Source: Deltaproteobacteria bacterium (GTDB lineage Bacteria; Myxococcota_A; Polyangia; JACPQR01). Taken from it: 64,000 bases of DNA. Shown here one piece after another: positions 34,085-42,967 of this stretch (within the stretch, counting starts at the first letter, position 1; the number at the start of each line of letters is the position of its first letter). The notes under the pieces were generated by a model that was given only the letters and a program-made list of their open reading frames with translations, searched no databases and was not told the DNA's origin. The stretch is taken from the NCBI GenBank assembly GCA_016190375.1, contig JACPQR010000143.1:61030-125029 (forward strand), in the 5' to 3' direction. A program made the translations under genes and the position numbers.

Positions 34085-35308
34085 TTGTCGCCCGTTCACG
34101 TGCTCCTCCTGGGAGGGCAGCTCATCCTCGGCGCCGAGCTCTCGCAGGCTTACAACTCGGCGGTGATCAGGGACGAGGCGGGCGACACCCACGGCGGGAC
34201 CATGAGCGTCTTCGGGCCGCGGGCTCACGGGCGGCTCACGTACGACACGAGCGATTACCTGCTCGAGTACGTTGGCGGGTTCACGTTCTACGACTTCGAC
34301 GCGAGCGACGCCGAGCTGTCGCACCGCGGCGAGCTCAGGGGCCACTGGCAGATCGGCAGCACCGCGACCGCCGACGCGTTCGAGCAGCTCACGTATGGAA
34401 CGGACAACACGCTCCGCCAGATGGACGTCGTCAGGGCCGCCTCACCCGAGGTCAGCTCGCAGCTCACACACTACATCTTGAACCACGGGCGGATCGGTTA
34501 TCACTTCGAGATCGGAGACACGACGACGTTCGATGCCGCCGCGTCCTACCTGTTCCGCCGGACGCTGGACGGCGTGACGACCGACAACCCGATCATCACC
34601 TTCGACAGTCTGTCGCCGCAGGTGGAGCTGGACCTGATGAGGGCGCTCAACGACGACAACCAGATCGGGATGCGTGCGGTCTACAGTCACTTCTTCTCCC
34701 CGACGGTCCCCGGCGGCAGCTTCTTCGACAGCCCCGGGCGCTACGCGTTGAACGGCGCGCTCGTCTTCACCCACAGGTTCGTGGAGTGGTGGAGCGCGAC
34801 GGCGTTTGCGGGCGGCGTCTACGCGATGTCGCTCGATCCCGAGTCCGACGACAACTACGTCGGCCCGACGCTGGGCGCGAGCACGGAGTTCCGCGGGCCC
34901 AGGCTGCGCGCGACGCTGCGATACGAGCACACCTACGGGGCCTATGGCGTGCAGGCAGGCAGCGCGGTCCAGGACGCCGGGATCGTGGACCTCGGCTTCT
35001 ACCCGAACCCGCTCGACGACGACCTGAACTTCCAAGGGGCGTTCGACGGCCGCCACGCGGTCGAGGTCCTCGGCGACCTCGGGCTCACCCACGACTCGCT
35101 CGGCGCCACCGCCGGCGTCCGTTACGAGATCGGCGACTACGTCAGCGTCTACGGCCAGTACGAGTGGAGGTTCCAGCGCCTCATCGGCACGCCGGGCGGC
35201 GAGGACGACCTGGCGATCCGGAGGCACATCGTGACGGTCGGCGTCGCCGGACAGTACGCGATCCCACGGGAGATCGACGTCGGGCGGACGGACGTCTTCG
35301 CAGAGTAG
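34085..35308 (+). CDS. Predicted outer-membrane beta-barrel protein
   Basis: This 407-aa protein starts at TTG, followed by SPVHVLLLGGQLILGAELSQ, a short signal-like segment. The rest is alternating amphipathic strands with aromatic girdles, for example YLLEYVGGFTFYDFDASD, RIGYHFEIGDTTTFDAAASY, IGMRAVYSHFFSP and RATLRYEHTYGAYG. It ends on a strand region, HIVTVGVAGQYAIPR. This is the usual look of a barrel of about 16-18 strands without a known signature. Export or adhesion is inferred from the glycan setting. It follows the hydrolase after five bases. Confidence 0.65.
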   Translation: MSPVHVLLLGGQLILGAELSQAYNSAVIRDEAGDTHGGTMSVFGPRAHGRLTYDTSDYLLEYVGGFTFYDFDASDAELSHRGELRGHWQIGSTATADAFEQLTYGTDNTLRQMDVVRAASPEVSSQLTHYILNHGRIGYHFEIGDTTTFDAAASYLFRRTLDGVTTDNPIITFDSLSPQVELDLMRALNDDNQIGMRAVYSHFFSPTVPGGSFFDSPGRYALNGALVFTHRFVEWWSATAFAGGVYAMSLDPESDDNYVGPTLGASTEFRGPRLRATLRYEHTYGAYGVQAGSAVQDAGIVDLGFYPNPLDDDLNFQGAFDGRHAVEVLGDLGLTHDSLGATAGVRYEIGDYVSVYGQYEWRFQRLIGTPGGEDDLAIRRHIVTVGVAGQYAIPREIDVGRTDVFAE

Positions 35309-35336
35309 CCGCTGGCCGTCAGCCCCTGGAGTGATC

Positions 35337-35388
35337 AACAGGAAGACGGGAAGATGGGAGATCCGGTCTTCCTTCCCGCCTTCCTGTT
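35337..35388. terminator. Long hairpin between convergent genes
   Basis: AACAGGAAG-a-CGGGAAG (35337-35353) pairs with CTTCCCG-c-CTTCCTGTT (35372-35388), a 16-pair stem with one mismatch and an 18-base loop. It lies between two convergent stops (35308 and 35420). It probably stops transcription from both sides; no T-run is seen. Confidence 0.6.
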
Positions 35389-35419
35389 CAACCCTCCTGA
35401 CGGCGCTGGGGGCTGACCG

Positions 35420-36091
35420 CTATCTGTACCCGCGCCTGGAGCGCCAGAGCGCGCCCAGCGCGGCCGCGGAGCCGAGGAGGCCCAGCGGGGAGGCCCTGAG
35501 CGCGACGACGATGTCGTCCTCGTTCGTGCGGATGGAGCGGACGCCGAACGCCGGCGTCAAGACGCCGAGGATCTGGCGGACGCGCTCGCTCTTGCCGAGG
35601 CGGGGAACGTTCATGAGATCGAGCACCACGCGGTCGTCCCGGGCCTCGACGATGACCGCCGGACGGCGCGGCATCACCTTGACGAAGTTGCCTGGCTTGG
35701 ACAGATCGAGGGCGCCCGACTTCAAGAGCGTCGCGACGGGAGTCTCGGACTCGCCCGCGAGATGCAGCGCGACGTCGGACAGGCGCACCTCGACCCGCAT
35801 CTCCTCGTCGTCGAGGCGGACGTCCTCGATGTAGATCACCGCGGACGCCCTGACTGGCGTCTTCATGAGCTCGAGCGTCGCGGAGAAGCGCAACCCCGGC
35901 GGCGTGGGGTGGATCTCGAGGTCCTTGGGTGCCTTCGAGCCGCCCAGCCGGCCGGCGATCCACCGTACGGCCGACAGCGGGATCGGGAGCTCGAGGCCGA
36001 TCGCGCGGCGCGCGGCCTTGACGATCGCGAGCGGGTTCTGGATGACGTGCTGCGCGGCCGCTCTGGCAGCGGCGATGGGGATCGAGGACAT
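35420..36091 (-). CDS. Hypothetical protein, possible lipid-transfer-like beta domain
   Basis: This 223-aa protein has an N-terminal helical region (IPIAAARAAAQHVIQNPLAI) that may be a targeting segment. A beta-rich middle (LEIHPTPPGLRFSATLELMK, then VIYIEDVRLDDEEMRVEVRL and VIVEARDDRVVLDLMNVPRL) is reminiscent of the DUF2993/LmeA lipid-binding fold. A C-terminal hydrophobic helix and basic tail (LGLLGSAAALGALWRSRRGYR) follows. I do not recognise the family with certainty. A TAAGAT -10-like hexamer lies nine bases before the ATG. It is divergent from the large kinase gene. Membrane association is likely. Confidence 0.65.
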   Translation of the reverse strand: MSSIPIAAARAAAQHVIQNPLAIVKAARRAIGLELPIPLSAVRWIAGRLGGSKAPKDLEIHPTPPGLRFSATLELMKTPVRASAVIYIEDVRLDDEEMRVEVRLSDVALHLAGESETPVATLLKSGALDLSKPGNFVKVMPRRPAVIVEARDDRVVLDLMNVPRLGKSERVRQILGVLTPAFGVRSIRTNEDDIVVALRASPLGLLGSAAALGALWRSRRGYR

Positions 36092-36100
36092 GGATGGGCA

Positions 36101-36106
36101 ATCTTA
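36101..36106 (-). promoter_or_regulatory. -10 TAAGAT upstream of ATG 36091
   Basis: On the minus strand TAAGAT ends nine bases before the start codon. Confidence 0.4.
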
Positions 36107-36193
36107 TCACCACCGGGCGAGGGCCGCCGGATGACACCCGGGTCCCGGGAGAGCCCGGATCGCCGAAAATGACGCGCTGGCGCGCTCCTTTGA

Positions 36194-36199
36194 TACTCT
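36194..36199 (+). promoter_or_regulatory. -10 TACTCT upstream of TTG 36208
   Basis: TACTCT ends eight bases before TTG 36208, which is in frame with the large kinase. It is the reason for preferring this start. Confidence 0.35.
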
Positions 36200-36207
36200 T
36201 TCGGTCG

Positions 36208-39200
36208 TTGCGGGGACGAGCCTCCTACGACTTGATGGGCCTGATCGAGCTCGCCTCGCTCACGGACCCGGCCGCGCGCCGGGCGAGCTGGCGACAGAGC
36301 CTCGCGAGCGTCGCGCGCGCGGCCTCCGAGCCGGGGCCCGGCCTGCTCGACGGCATCAGGCCGGACGCGCTCCAAAGGAGCGTCCGCGTCGCTCTCGAGT
36401 CCGGGCTCGCGGACAACCTCGACTGGCTCTCGCCGCCGGCGGCGGCGCTTGCCCTCTACGAGCTCGCCGCCGCGCTTCCGCCGGGCGACTTGCGCCGCGA
36501 GGTCGGCCGCAAGGCGCTCTTGCGCCTGCACGGCGGAACGGCCGCGACGTTCGCCGCGGTCGCCACGAGGATGGCGCTCGCGAGCAAGAAGGCGCTGTCC
36601 GGGCACGCGCTGCGTTCGAGGATCGGGCTGTGCCTCGAGCTACCTTCGGGCGGCGCGGTCGCCGTCGAGCCGCTCGCGCTCGCTCTCGCTTCGCGCCGCG
36701 AGCACGCGCGCGAGTGGATCGCGTCGCCCTCGTCGGGCTCGTTGCCCGCGCGCAGGACGGCGGCCAGGCTCCTCGAGCGTGCGGCCATGGGTGCGGTCCG
36801 CCGCGCGGTCGAGGGCGACGAGCACCCGGCGAGGCAGATGCGCGGGGAGGCCGTCCGGCGTTCGTGGGACCGTCTCCTGGCCGACAGGGAGCCCCTGGTG
36901 TGGAGGCACGTCGCCGTGGCCAGGGGCCTCTTGGGCTCGATCGACGAGTCGCTCGCGGACGAGGTGCGCGCCGGGGCCAGCCCCGCCCACACGCCGACAG
37001 AGTGGCGGCGCGCGGCAGTCTCCATCGCCGCGTCGATCGCGGTCGCCCCTGGGCCCGGGCTCCGCGCCGCCGCGGAGCTCCTGAGGAGCTCGCTGTGCAT
37101 CCGCGACCCGGGGATCCCGGCGACCATGCTCTGGGCGCTCCCGAGGATCATCGACTGCGAGCCCGAGGCAGCGGAGCAGCTCGTGGAGCTCGTCGCCGCC
37201 AAGGCGTCGTTCGACGCGGCCGAGAACGTCGCCGGCCTGATGAGTGAGATCTCGGCGACGCCCGCGGGCCAGAAGGCCGCCGAGAAGCTGCGGCAGTCCC
37301 CGGCACCCACCCGGCACAGCGTCGCGCCCGCGCTCGAGGGCGACTCGGACCGCGCGCAGCGCGAGGAGGTCTTCCGCGAGCTCGCCTCCCCTTCGAGCGT
37401 TCTCAGGGGTCGGATCGCGCTCGCGGTCGCCGCGTTCGTGGACGAGGGAGCGGCGCGCGCCCACAAGCTCGCCCGGGCCGCCCTGGCCGAGGCGCAGGGC
37501 AAGCTCGTCAAGCTCCGGGACCTCGCCGTCGTCAGTGACGACGCGCCCGACCCCCGTGGCACTCGCACCGTCTCGTACTCACTCATCCGCGACATCGACG
37601 CGGGCCTGCTCGAGCAGGCGACGCTCAGGGACCTGCTGCTGCTCGGACGGCCCCCGGGTGGCGAGGACGCGCCAGTGGCCGAGCTCGAGATGGTCTACCA
37701 GGACTTCGCCCAGTGGCTCTCGGCTCGAGAGCAGGCGCCGATCGTCCGCGGCATCGAGGTGCCGGAGCGCACGCTCCGCCAGCTCAGGCTCAGGGCCCTG
37801 CTCCACCTCGTCGATGCCGAGGCGACACGCGGTGAGGACGATTCGAGCCGCGGCGCGCATGTGCGCGACCGATGGCTCCGTGCCGCGAGGATCTTCCTCG
37901 ACAGGCTCACGGACGATCCGTCCTCCAGCATTCGCCGGATGCTGTGCGCGGGGCTCGCTCGGGCGCTCGACGGCCTGTGCCGGAGCGGAATGTGCGAGGC
38001 GGCCGACGTGACGCTCGTCGCCGCGCTCCGGCTGGGCGCGCGCGAGATCGAGACGCTGGCCGAAGCCTCGATGCAGCCCGAGCTCGAGACGGCGCTCGGG
38101 GCCTGGGCCACGTTCCAGCGGAAGGTCGAGCACGACGGCGTGCTGGACGAGGACGTCGTGGGAACCTGGATCGACGGCCTGGTGCATCTCGGTCGCACCC
38201 TGGCCGACGATGCGCAGGGCCGGACGGAGGTGCTCCGCGCCGTGCTCGCGCGGGCCGGTCGCTCGCTCGACGCCATCGCGGAGGCGAGCGCCCTGACGAT
38301 GCTGGCCGATCCGCAGACGCAGGAGCTGACCGCGCTCGTACAGCTCGACCGCGAGATCGCGGCGCTCTCCCAGCTCCTCGCCGGCGCGCGGCAGCGCCTC
38401 GCCGGCCTCACGCCGGAGGTCGTGTCAGCGGAGACGGCGACCATCGAACCCGTGCTCCTCGCGGTCGAACGGGCGCTCCGCGGCGGCGGCGGCGGCGACC
38501 TCACGGAGGCGCTCGTGGACGTGCGCCTGGCTCTCGAGGCGAGGCTTCCTCGCGCAGTCGCCCAGGTCGTCTCGGAGACGCTCGCCCGGTTGGAGCTCCT
38601 GCGAGTGTCCGGCTCGATCCTTCCCGCGGCTCCGTCCCTGCCGCCGGCGGTGGCGCTCCCCGACTGGATGCCGGCGCGCCGGACCCTCGGGGCTTTCTAC
38701 GTCATGCGCCCGCTGGGGACCGGCGGCGTCGGCTCCGTCTTCCTCGCCAGGCGCGCAGAGGACCGCCATGAGCCGAACGCCGAGCAGTTCGCGCTCAAGG
38801 TCCCGGACTACGACAGCACTGCGGCGCGCAGCCTCTCGGAGGACGAGTTCATGGCGCGCTTCCGGCAAGAGGCCGGCGCGCTCCTCGAGCTGCCGCGACA
38901 CCAGAACCTCGCCGGGTTCGTCACGTTCGACCTGGCGGCCCGGCCCAAGCCCATCCTGGTGATGGAGTTCATCGAGGGCACGACGCTCGAACGCTTGATC
39001 GCCTCGGGAGCGCTGACGACCGATCTCGCGCTCGATTTCCTCGAGGGCGTCCTCGCGGGGCTCGCGGCGATGCACGCCGCCGGTCTCGGGCACCTCGACG
39101 TCAAGCCGGCGAACGTCGTCGTTCGCCCCACCGGGGTCCCGGTCCTCGTCGACTTCGGCCTGACGGGACGGAACCTCCGGCCGGGGTGCCTGACGGGCTC

Positions 39201-39600
39201 TTACGGCGCACCCGAGGTGTGGGGCGTCTCGCCCGAGGGCTCGTCGCCGACGCCCATGGCCGCGGACGTCTATGCGTTCGGATGCACGCTGTTCGAGGCG
39301 CTGACCGGGCGGACGCTCTTCGCCGCACCCACGGAGGTCGCGCTGATCGGGGCTCACCTGTCGCACGACGGCGCGCCGGGGCCCGTGGTCCACCTGGCCG
39401 CCGAGCCCAAGCTCGCCCCGCTCGTGGGCCTGTTGCGCGGTTGCCTGAGGCACGACGCGCGCGCCCGTCTGGGGATCCCACGCCTGCAGAAGCAGCTAGG
39501 CGCCCTCCGACCCACCCTCGCCGGCCTCGACTGGCCAGTCGGGGGAGAGATGCCCGAGAGCCCGCCCCCGCCTCCGGATCCTCCGTCGAAGGTGTGCTGA
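36208..39600 (+). CDS. Large Ser/Thr protein kinase with helical N-terminal region
   Basis: From TTG 36208 this is a 1130-aa protein; ATG 36169 and ATG 36235 are alternatives. Residues 1-820 are almost wholly helical and Leu/Ala/Arg-rich, like HEAT or armadillo repeats, with no signal peptide. The kinase domain is at about 825-1090. It has the Gly loop GTGGVGSVF, the Lys strand FALKV, HLDVKPANVVV (His-Leu-Asp, so the RD arginine is lost), VDFGLTG and GSYGAPEVW. The C-terminus is Pro-rich. It phosphorylates Ser/Thr; the missing RD arginine suggests activation-loop phosphorylation is not the main control. The repeats are probably a scaffold. Confidence 0.8.
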   Translation: MRGRASYDLMGLIELASLTDPAARRASWRQSLASVARAASEPGPGLLDGIRPDALQRSVRVALESGLADNLDWLSPPAAALALYELAAALPPGDLRREVGRKALLRLHGGTAATFAAVATRMALASKKALSGHALRSRIGLCLELPSGGAVAVEPLALALASRREHAREWIASPSSGSLPARRTAARLLERAAMGAVRRAVEGDEHPARQMRGEAVRRSWDRLLADREPLVWRHVAVARGLLGSIDESLADEVRAGASPAHTPTEWRRAAVSIAASIAVAPGPGLRAAAELLRSSLCIRDPGIPATMLWALPRIIDCEPEAAEQLVELVAAKASFDAAENVAGLMSEISATPAGQKAAEKLRQSPAPTRHSVAPALEGDSDRAQREEVFRELASPSSVLRGRIALAVAAFVDEGAARAHKLARAALAEAQGKLVKLRDLAVVSDDAPDPRGTRTVSYSLIRDIDAGLLEQATLRDLLLLGRPPGGEDAPVAELEMVYQDFAQWLSAREQAPIVRGIEVPERTLRQLRLRALLHLVDAEATRGEDDSSRGAHVRDRWLRAARIFLDRLTDDPSSSIRRMLCAGLARALDGLCRSGMCEAADVTLVAALRLGAREIETLAEASMQPELETALGAWATFQRKVEHDGVLDEDVVGTWIDGLVHLGRTLADDAQGRTEVLRAVLARAGRSLDAIAEASALTMLADPQTQELTALVQLDREIAALSQLLAGARQRLAGLTPEVVSAETATIEPVLLAVERALRGGGGGDLTEALVDVRLALEARLPRAVAQVVSETLARLELLRVSGSILPAAPSLPPAVALPDWMPARRTLGAFYVMRPLGTGGVGSVFLARRAEDRHEPNAEQFALKVPDYDSTAARSLSEDEFMARFRQEAGALLELPRHQNLAGFVTFDLAARPKPILVMEFIEGTTLERLIASGALTTDLALDFLEGVLAGLAAMHAAGLGHLDVKPANVVVRPTGVPVLVDFGLTGRNLRPGCLTGSYGAPEVWGVSPEGSSPTPMAADVYAFGCTLFEALTGRTLFAAPTEVALIGAHLSHDGAPGPVVHLAAEPKLAPLVGLLRGCLRHDARARLGIPRLQKQLGALRPTLAGLDWPVGGEMPESPPPPPDPPSKVC

Positions 39601-39723
39601 GGTACTGGCCAGCCAAGCCAAGCTGACCGCGACCTGGGTGACCAGGCCGGCGCAATTCCTTTGGGGAAATCGAGGCTCGCGTGGTGGCGCGAAGCTTGCG
39701 AGGGCCGGCGCCCGGACCATTCC

Positions 39724-39728
39724 GGAGG
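39724..39728 (+). promoter_or_regulatory. Ribosome site GGAGG before ATG 39736
   Basis: GGAGG stands seven bases before ATG 39736 and supports this start over others in the frame. Confidence 0.7.
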
Positions 39729-39735
39729 CCCCCGC

Positions 39736-40743
39736 ATGATCGTCCGTCCCTGTTCGCTCCTTCCCGCCTTGGTGGCCGTTGCCGCCTGCACCGTGTCGAC
39801 CTCCAGCGAGAGCGGGAGCGGCATGGCGCAGGAGCTCGAGTGCTCGAGCACGCTCTCCTACGGTGGCTGCGTCCAGGGGTTCGCCACGAACGACGAGCAC
39901 GGGTATCACCTGGCGCTGCTCCGGCGTGGAGACCAGATCCGCGTCCGCCTGACGCGCCTGGACGGCGACCTCGACCCCGGCCTCGCGCTCAAGTCGCCGA
40001 AGTACTCGGTGGCCGTACGGCACCAGAGCGTGGCGGTCCGCGGCGACGCGGTGGACAAGACCTGGACGATCCCGAGCACGGGCTTCTACACGTTCGTGTC
40101 CTTCCCCTGGAGCAACCGCGGAAGCGGCTCCTATCAGATCGACCTCGAGTGCGTCGGTGGCCCCTGCATGCGGGGCGACGCCCTCGACCCCGAGCTCGCG
40201 GGCGCCTGCATCGGCGAGGCCCGGGACTGCGCGCTGGACGCGCTCGCGTGGGACGCCGAGATGGACGGCGCTGCGGTGGGCGGCGTCTTCGAGGATTGCC
40301 TGCGCGGCGAGACCATGCCGGCGATCTGCGGCGGCGCTTGCACGGGCGAGTCGTTGGAGGGCGCGTGTCGTGCGACGGTCGGGCGGCTGGCGACGTTTGC
40401 CGGTCGCGGCGCCGAGTGCGTGCAGGAGGTCCGGAGCTGCCTCGACGACTGCGTTCCTCACAATACCGTGTCGGCCGAGCTCCCGGGCCTCGAGTCCCAT
40501 CCGGAGATGTTGTGCTGGGCGGCAGAGGATCGGAGCACCTGCTCGGGGTTCGGCGCGAGTCTGCAGAGCTGCCGGGACCCGCTCGCCGAGACCGGAGAGG
40601 GCTTCGCGACCGAGTCCTGGGGGTGGTGCTACTCCCTCTGTCTGGCCCGCGAGGGTGACGTGAACTACGAGGCATGCGCCGAGCGGTGCGCGCCCCAGCC
40701 TGGCGCCGACGACGAGCTGCCGGATCCCGAGACCGCCGAGTAG
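39736..40743 (+). CDS. Cys-rich lipoprotein
   Basis: This 335-aa lipoprotein has a signal MIVRPCSLLPALVAVAAC (Cys 18). Residues 30-140 form a beta domain with GYHLALLRRGDQIRVRLTRL and WTIPSTGFYTFVSFP, resembling a PPC (bacterial pre-peptidase C-terminal) or jelly-roll unit. After residue 145 the protein is Cys-rich and helical, with paired CxxxC-type motifs (ACIGEARDCALDALAWDAEM, CGGACTGESLEGACRATVG, AECVQEVRSCLDDC, WCYSLCLAREGDVNYEACAE). The pairs suggest disulfide-linked helical hairpins. The function is unknown. The PLD-like gene starts 23 bases downstream, so the two are likely co-expressed surface proteins. Confidence 0.75.
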   Translation: MIVRPCSLLPALVAVAACTVSTSSESGSGMAQELECSSTLSYGGCVQGFATNDEHGYHLALLRRGDQIRVRLTRLDGDLDPGLALKSPKYSVAVRHQSVAVRGDAVDKTWTIPSTGFYTFVSFPWSNRGSGSYQIDLECVGGPCMRGDALDPELAGACIGEARDCALDALAWDAEMDGAAVGGVFEDCLRGETMPAICGGACTGESLEGACRATVGRLATFAGRGAECVQEVRSCLDDCVPHNTVSAELPGLESHPEMLCWAAEDRSTCSGFGASLQSCRDPLAETGEGFATESWGWCYSLCLAREGDVNYEACAERCAPQPGADDELPDPETAE

Positions 40744-40754
40744 TACGAGGACCC

Positions 40755-40760
40755 AAGGAG
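40755..40760 (+). promoter_or_regulatory. Ribosome site AAGGAG before ATG 40767
   Basis: AAGGAG is six bases before ATG 40767, a textbook spacing that sets this start. Confidence 0.8.
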
Positions 40761-40766
40761 ACGAGC

Positions 40767-42230
40767 ATGGTCACCCGCAAGCTTTCCATCCTGTTCGGCC
40801 TCGCCATCGGCGCGAGCTGCATCGGCGGACCGGCCTCCGAAGAGGAGGCCGCGAGCGTGGGCTCGGCGCCTCTGAGGTATCGGAGCTACGACGTCCTGTT
40901 CACGAACCCCATGTGCGGTCCCTACGACCTCGAAGAGGAGGTCGGCACGGTCGGCGGAGGGACGCGGACGACGACCCACGAGAACGCGTACTGCTTCCCG
41001 CAGAGGGACTCCGGGCCCTCGGGCGCTCGGCCGGCGAGCCCGCTTCACCGCCTGAAGTCGTGGATCGAGGCGACGGGTGAGGGCGACGAGATCTTCGCCG
41101 CCTACTTCTCGTTCTCCAACAAGTCGGTGAAGAACGCGCTCTGCCAGGCCGCGCAGCGGAACGTGAAGGTCACGTTCGTGAAGGACAGCGGCCAGGACGG
41201 CTCGGCCGCGGCCGAGGTGGCGCAGTGCAGCCCGTCCAACGTGACCATCCTCGAGCGCGGGAACACGGGCGACGTCGGCTACCACCACAACAAGTTCCTC
41301 ATGGTGAACCCGACCCAGGCCGGCCCGAACGACACGGCGGACGAGGACGGCACCACCTACGTGAAGCTGGTCTACTCGAGCGGCAACATGTCCTCGGGCA
41401 CGGTCCTGCACCAGGAGAACTGGCACTTCCTCGAGGTCGCGCGGTCGTCGTACTTCACGCAGTCCCACGTCTGCGTGGCGAACGCCCTGCGGGACGAGGG
41501 GACGCAGGCCTACCGGTCCCGCAAGGCCTTCACCGAGTATCTGGACAACTGCCGGGCGTCGGTCCAGGCCCAGCCCGAGAGCGACATCGGAGCGTTCTTC
41601 CTCCCCGACCGTGGCGACAGCCAGGAGCTCCGCCGCCGCTTCGAGGCCGCGCTCGAGACCGCGTCCAGCGTGGACGTCGCGGCCCACCGCTTCAGCCTCT
41701 TCTATCTGCAGGCCGGACTGAGGAACCGCCTGACCTCCGACGACGACTTCTCGGCGCGGCTGGTCGCGGACGACGACCTGTACTGGCTCTACCCCAGGGA
41801 GGGCGAGAAGCAGGACCTCGGCGACAACATGCCGTTCGAGAACACGAACGTGTGGAAGCTGCGCACGGCGGCGAACGATGACACCTCGCGGTTCGAAGCT
41901 CGCTTCATCGAGACCAACAGCGACATGCACCTGCTCCACCACAACAAGTTCGTCATCGCCCGCGGCCGCGCGGACGGACAGCCCGACACCGTGGTCTGCG
42001 GCGCGGCGAACTTCACGAACGACGCGTTCTGGTACGGCTCCGACAGCACGAAGAACAACTTCGAGAACATCTACGTCGTGCAGATCCCGCACGTCGTCCA
42101 GGCCATGGAGCGCCAGTTCGACGGCTTCTGGGGCGAGACCGAGTACGCTCCGGAGGAGTCGCACCCGCCCGTCGCGACGCCCGTCGACGAGATGCCCGTC
42201 GAGTACACCCGCGCGGTTTCCCCTCAGTAG
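40767..42230 (+). CDS. Secreted phospholipase D-like protein with altered HKD motifs
   Basis: This 487-aa protein has a lipoprotein-type signal (LSILFGLAIGASC). Two PLD-fold halves follow. The first has YHHNKFLMVNP near residue 175, then LVYSSGNMSSGT; the second has HHNKFVIARGRADG near 395, then VVCGAANFTNDAFWYGSD. The His and Lys of both HxK motifs are present, and so are the GxxN follow-ups. The Asp of HxK(x)4D is Asn in the first half and Arg in the second. Phosphodiesterase activity is plausible because the two His are the key groups, but it is unproven. It is probably a secreted nuclease or lipase acting outside the cell. Confidence 0.85.
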   Translation: MVTRKLSILFGLAIGASCIGGPASEEEAASVGSAPLRYRSYDVLFTNPMCGPYDLEEEVGTVGGGTRTTTHENAYCFPQRDSGPSGARPASPLHRLKSWIEATGEGDEIFAAYFSFSNKSVKNALCQAAQRNVKVTFVKDSGQDGSAAAEVAQCSPSNVTILERGNTGDVGYHHNKFLMVNPTQAGPNDTADEDGTTYVKLVYSSGNMSSGTVLHQENWHFLEVARSSYFTQSHVCVANALRDEGTQAYRSRKAFTEYLDNCRASVQAQPESDIGAFFLPDRGDSQELRRRFEAALETASSVDVAAHRFSLFYLQAGLRNRLTSDDDFSARLVADDDLYWLYPREGEKQDLGDNMPFENTNVWKLRTAANDDTSRFEARFIETNSDMHLLHHNKFVIARGRADGQPDTVVCGAANFTNDAFWYGSDSTKNNFENIYVVQIPHVVQAMERQFDGFWGETEYAPEESHPPVATPVDEMPVEYTRAVSPQ

Positions 42231-42257
42231 CTCCGGCTTCCACGCTCGATCAGGTGG

Positions 42258-42683
42258 TCAGCCGAGGCGCTCGACACGAAGCCGCTCCGCCACGGCGGCA
42301 TCGGCCAGCTCGCCATCGGCACACAAGAACGTGATCGGCGCGGTCCCCTTCGCCCGCAACGCCGCCGCGAGCTGCATGGCGTCGTAGGCGCGAAGCCCGT
42401 GCTCGCGTACGAGCTCGCGCGCGCTGGCTACGACCGGCTTCCTGATCTCCACGACAGCGAATGCCGCCATGTCCTGGGTCAGTGTTGCCAGGTGCATCTC
42501 GGCATCGTGCTCGTCGAGGTCGCCCGCACTCATGCGACGCACGAGCGCGGACGCGACCTCGACCTCGGAAATCCGCGACACGACGATCTCGGCGTTACGC
42601 CGGAACAGCAGGCGAACGCGGTCGGTGCCGACCTCGACCAGGTATCGCTTTGCGAGAGCGCTGGCATCGAGAAAGTAGATCAT
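42258..42683 (-). CDS. vapC: PIN-domain toxin (VapC)
   Basis: This 141-aa PIN-domain ribonuclease opens IYFLDASALAKRYLVEVG. The acidic metal ligands are visible as D6, E40, D101 (in RAYDAMQLAAAL) and D123 (in CADGELADAA), so the active site looks complete. VapC toxins cleave specific RNAs when freed from their partner. The ATG overlaps the stop of the antitoxin gene just upstream (ATGA), the classic coupled order. ATG 42683 is chosen by that overlap and by the PIN start. Confidence 0.92.
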   Translation of the reverse strand: MIYFLDASALAKRYLVEVGTDRVRLLFRRNAEIVVSRISEVEVASALVRRMSAGDLDEHDAEMHLATLTQDMAAFAVVEIRKPVVASARELVREHGLRAYDAMQLAAALRAKGTAPITFLCADGELADAAVAERLRVERLG

Positions 42684-42955
42684 CGACGCCCATCGAGGAT
42701 GGTCTTTGAGAGCGGCTGGTTCCGGATCCGCGTGGGCTTCACGTCTACGAACTTGCGAGGTCTCCTGGCGCGTGACAGCTCGCCGCGCTCGCCGAGGAAT
42801 GCGAACCACTGGTCGTGCGTCATGCGGCCGCGCGACACGGGTCCGAGTTCGGCAATCGCGCGCTTGCGGTCGGTGACGACCAGCCGCTCACCCTTCTCCA
42901 CGCGCCGCAGGTACTCGCTCAAATGGTCTTTGAGATCTCGGACCGAGACGTCCAT
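42680..42955 (-). CDS. vapB: Phd/YefM-type antitoxin (VapB)
   Basis: This 91-aa antitoxin reads MDVSVRDLKDHLSEYLRRVE, then KGERLVVTDRKRAIAELGP, the Phd/YefM DNA-binding half. The C-terminal part, RKFVDVKPTRIRNQPLSKTI, is the disordered neutralising tail. It binds the PIN toxin and its own operator. CATAAT on the minus strand lies six bases before the ATG, so the pair has its own promoter over the end of the kinase gene seven bases away, and the message would be leaderless. TA pairs of this type are often mobile. Confidence 0.9.
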   Translation of the reverse strand: MDVSVRDLKDHLSEYLRRVEKGERLVVTDRKRAIAELGPVSRGRMTHDQWFAFLGERGELSRARRPRKFVDVKPTRIRNQPLSKTILDGRR

Positions 42956-42961
42956 GCGGCC

Positions 42962-42967
42962 ATTATG
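42962..42967 (-). promoter_or_regulatory. -10 CATAAT of the VapBC operon
   Basis: The minus-strand hexamer CATAAT (five of six to TATAAT) ends six bases before the antitoxin ATG and overlaps the kinase stop codon region. Confidence 0.45.
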
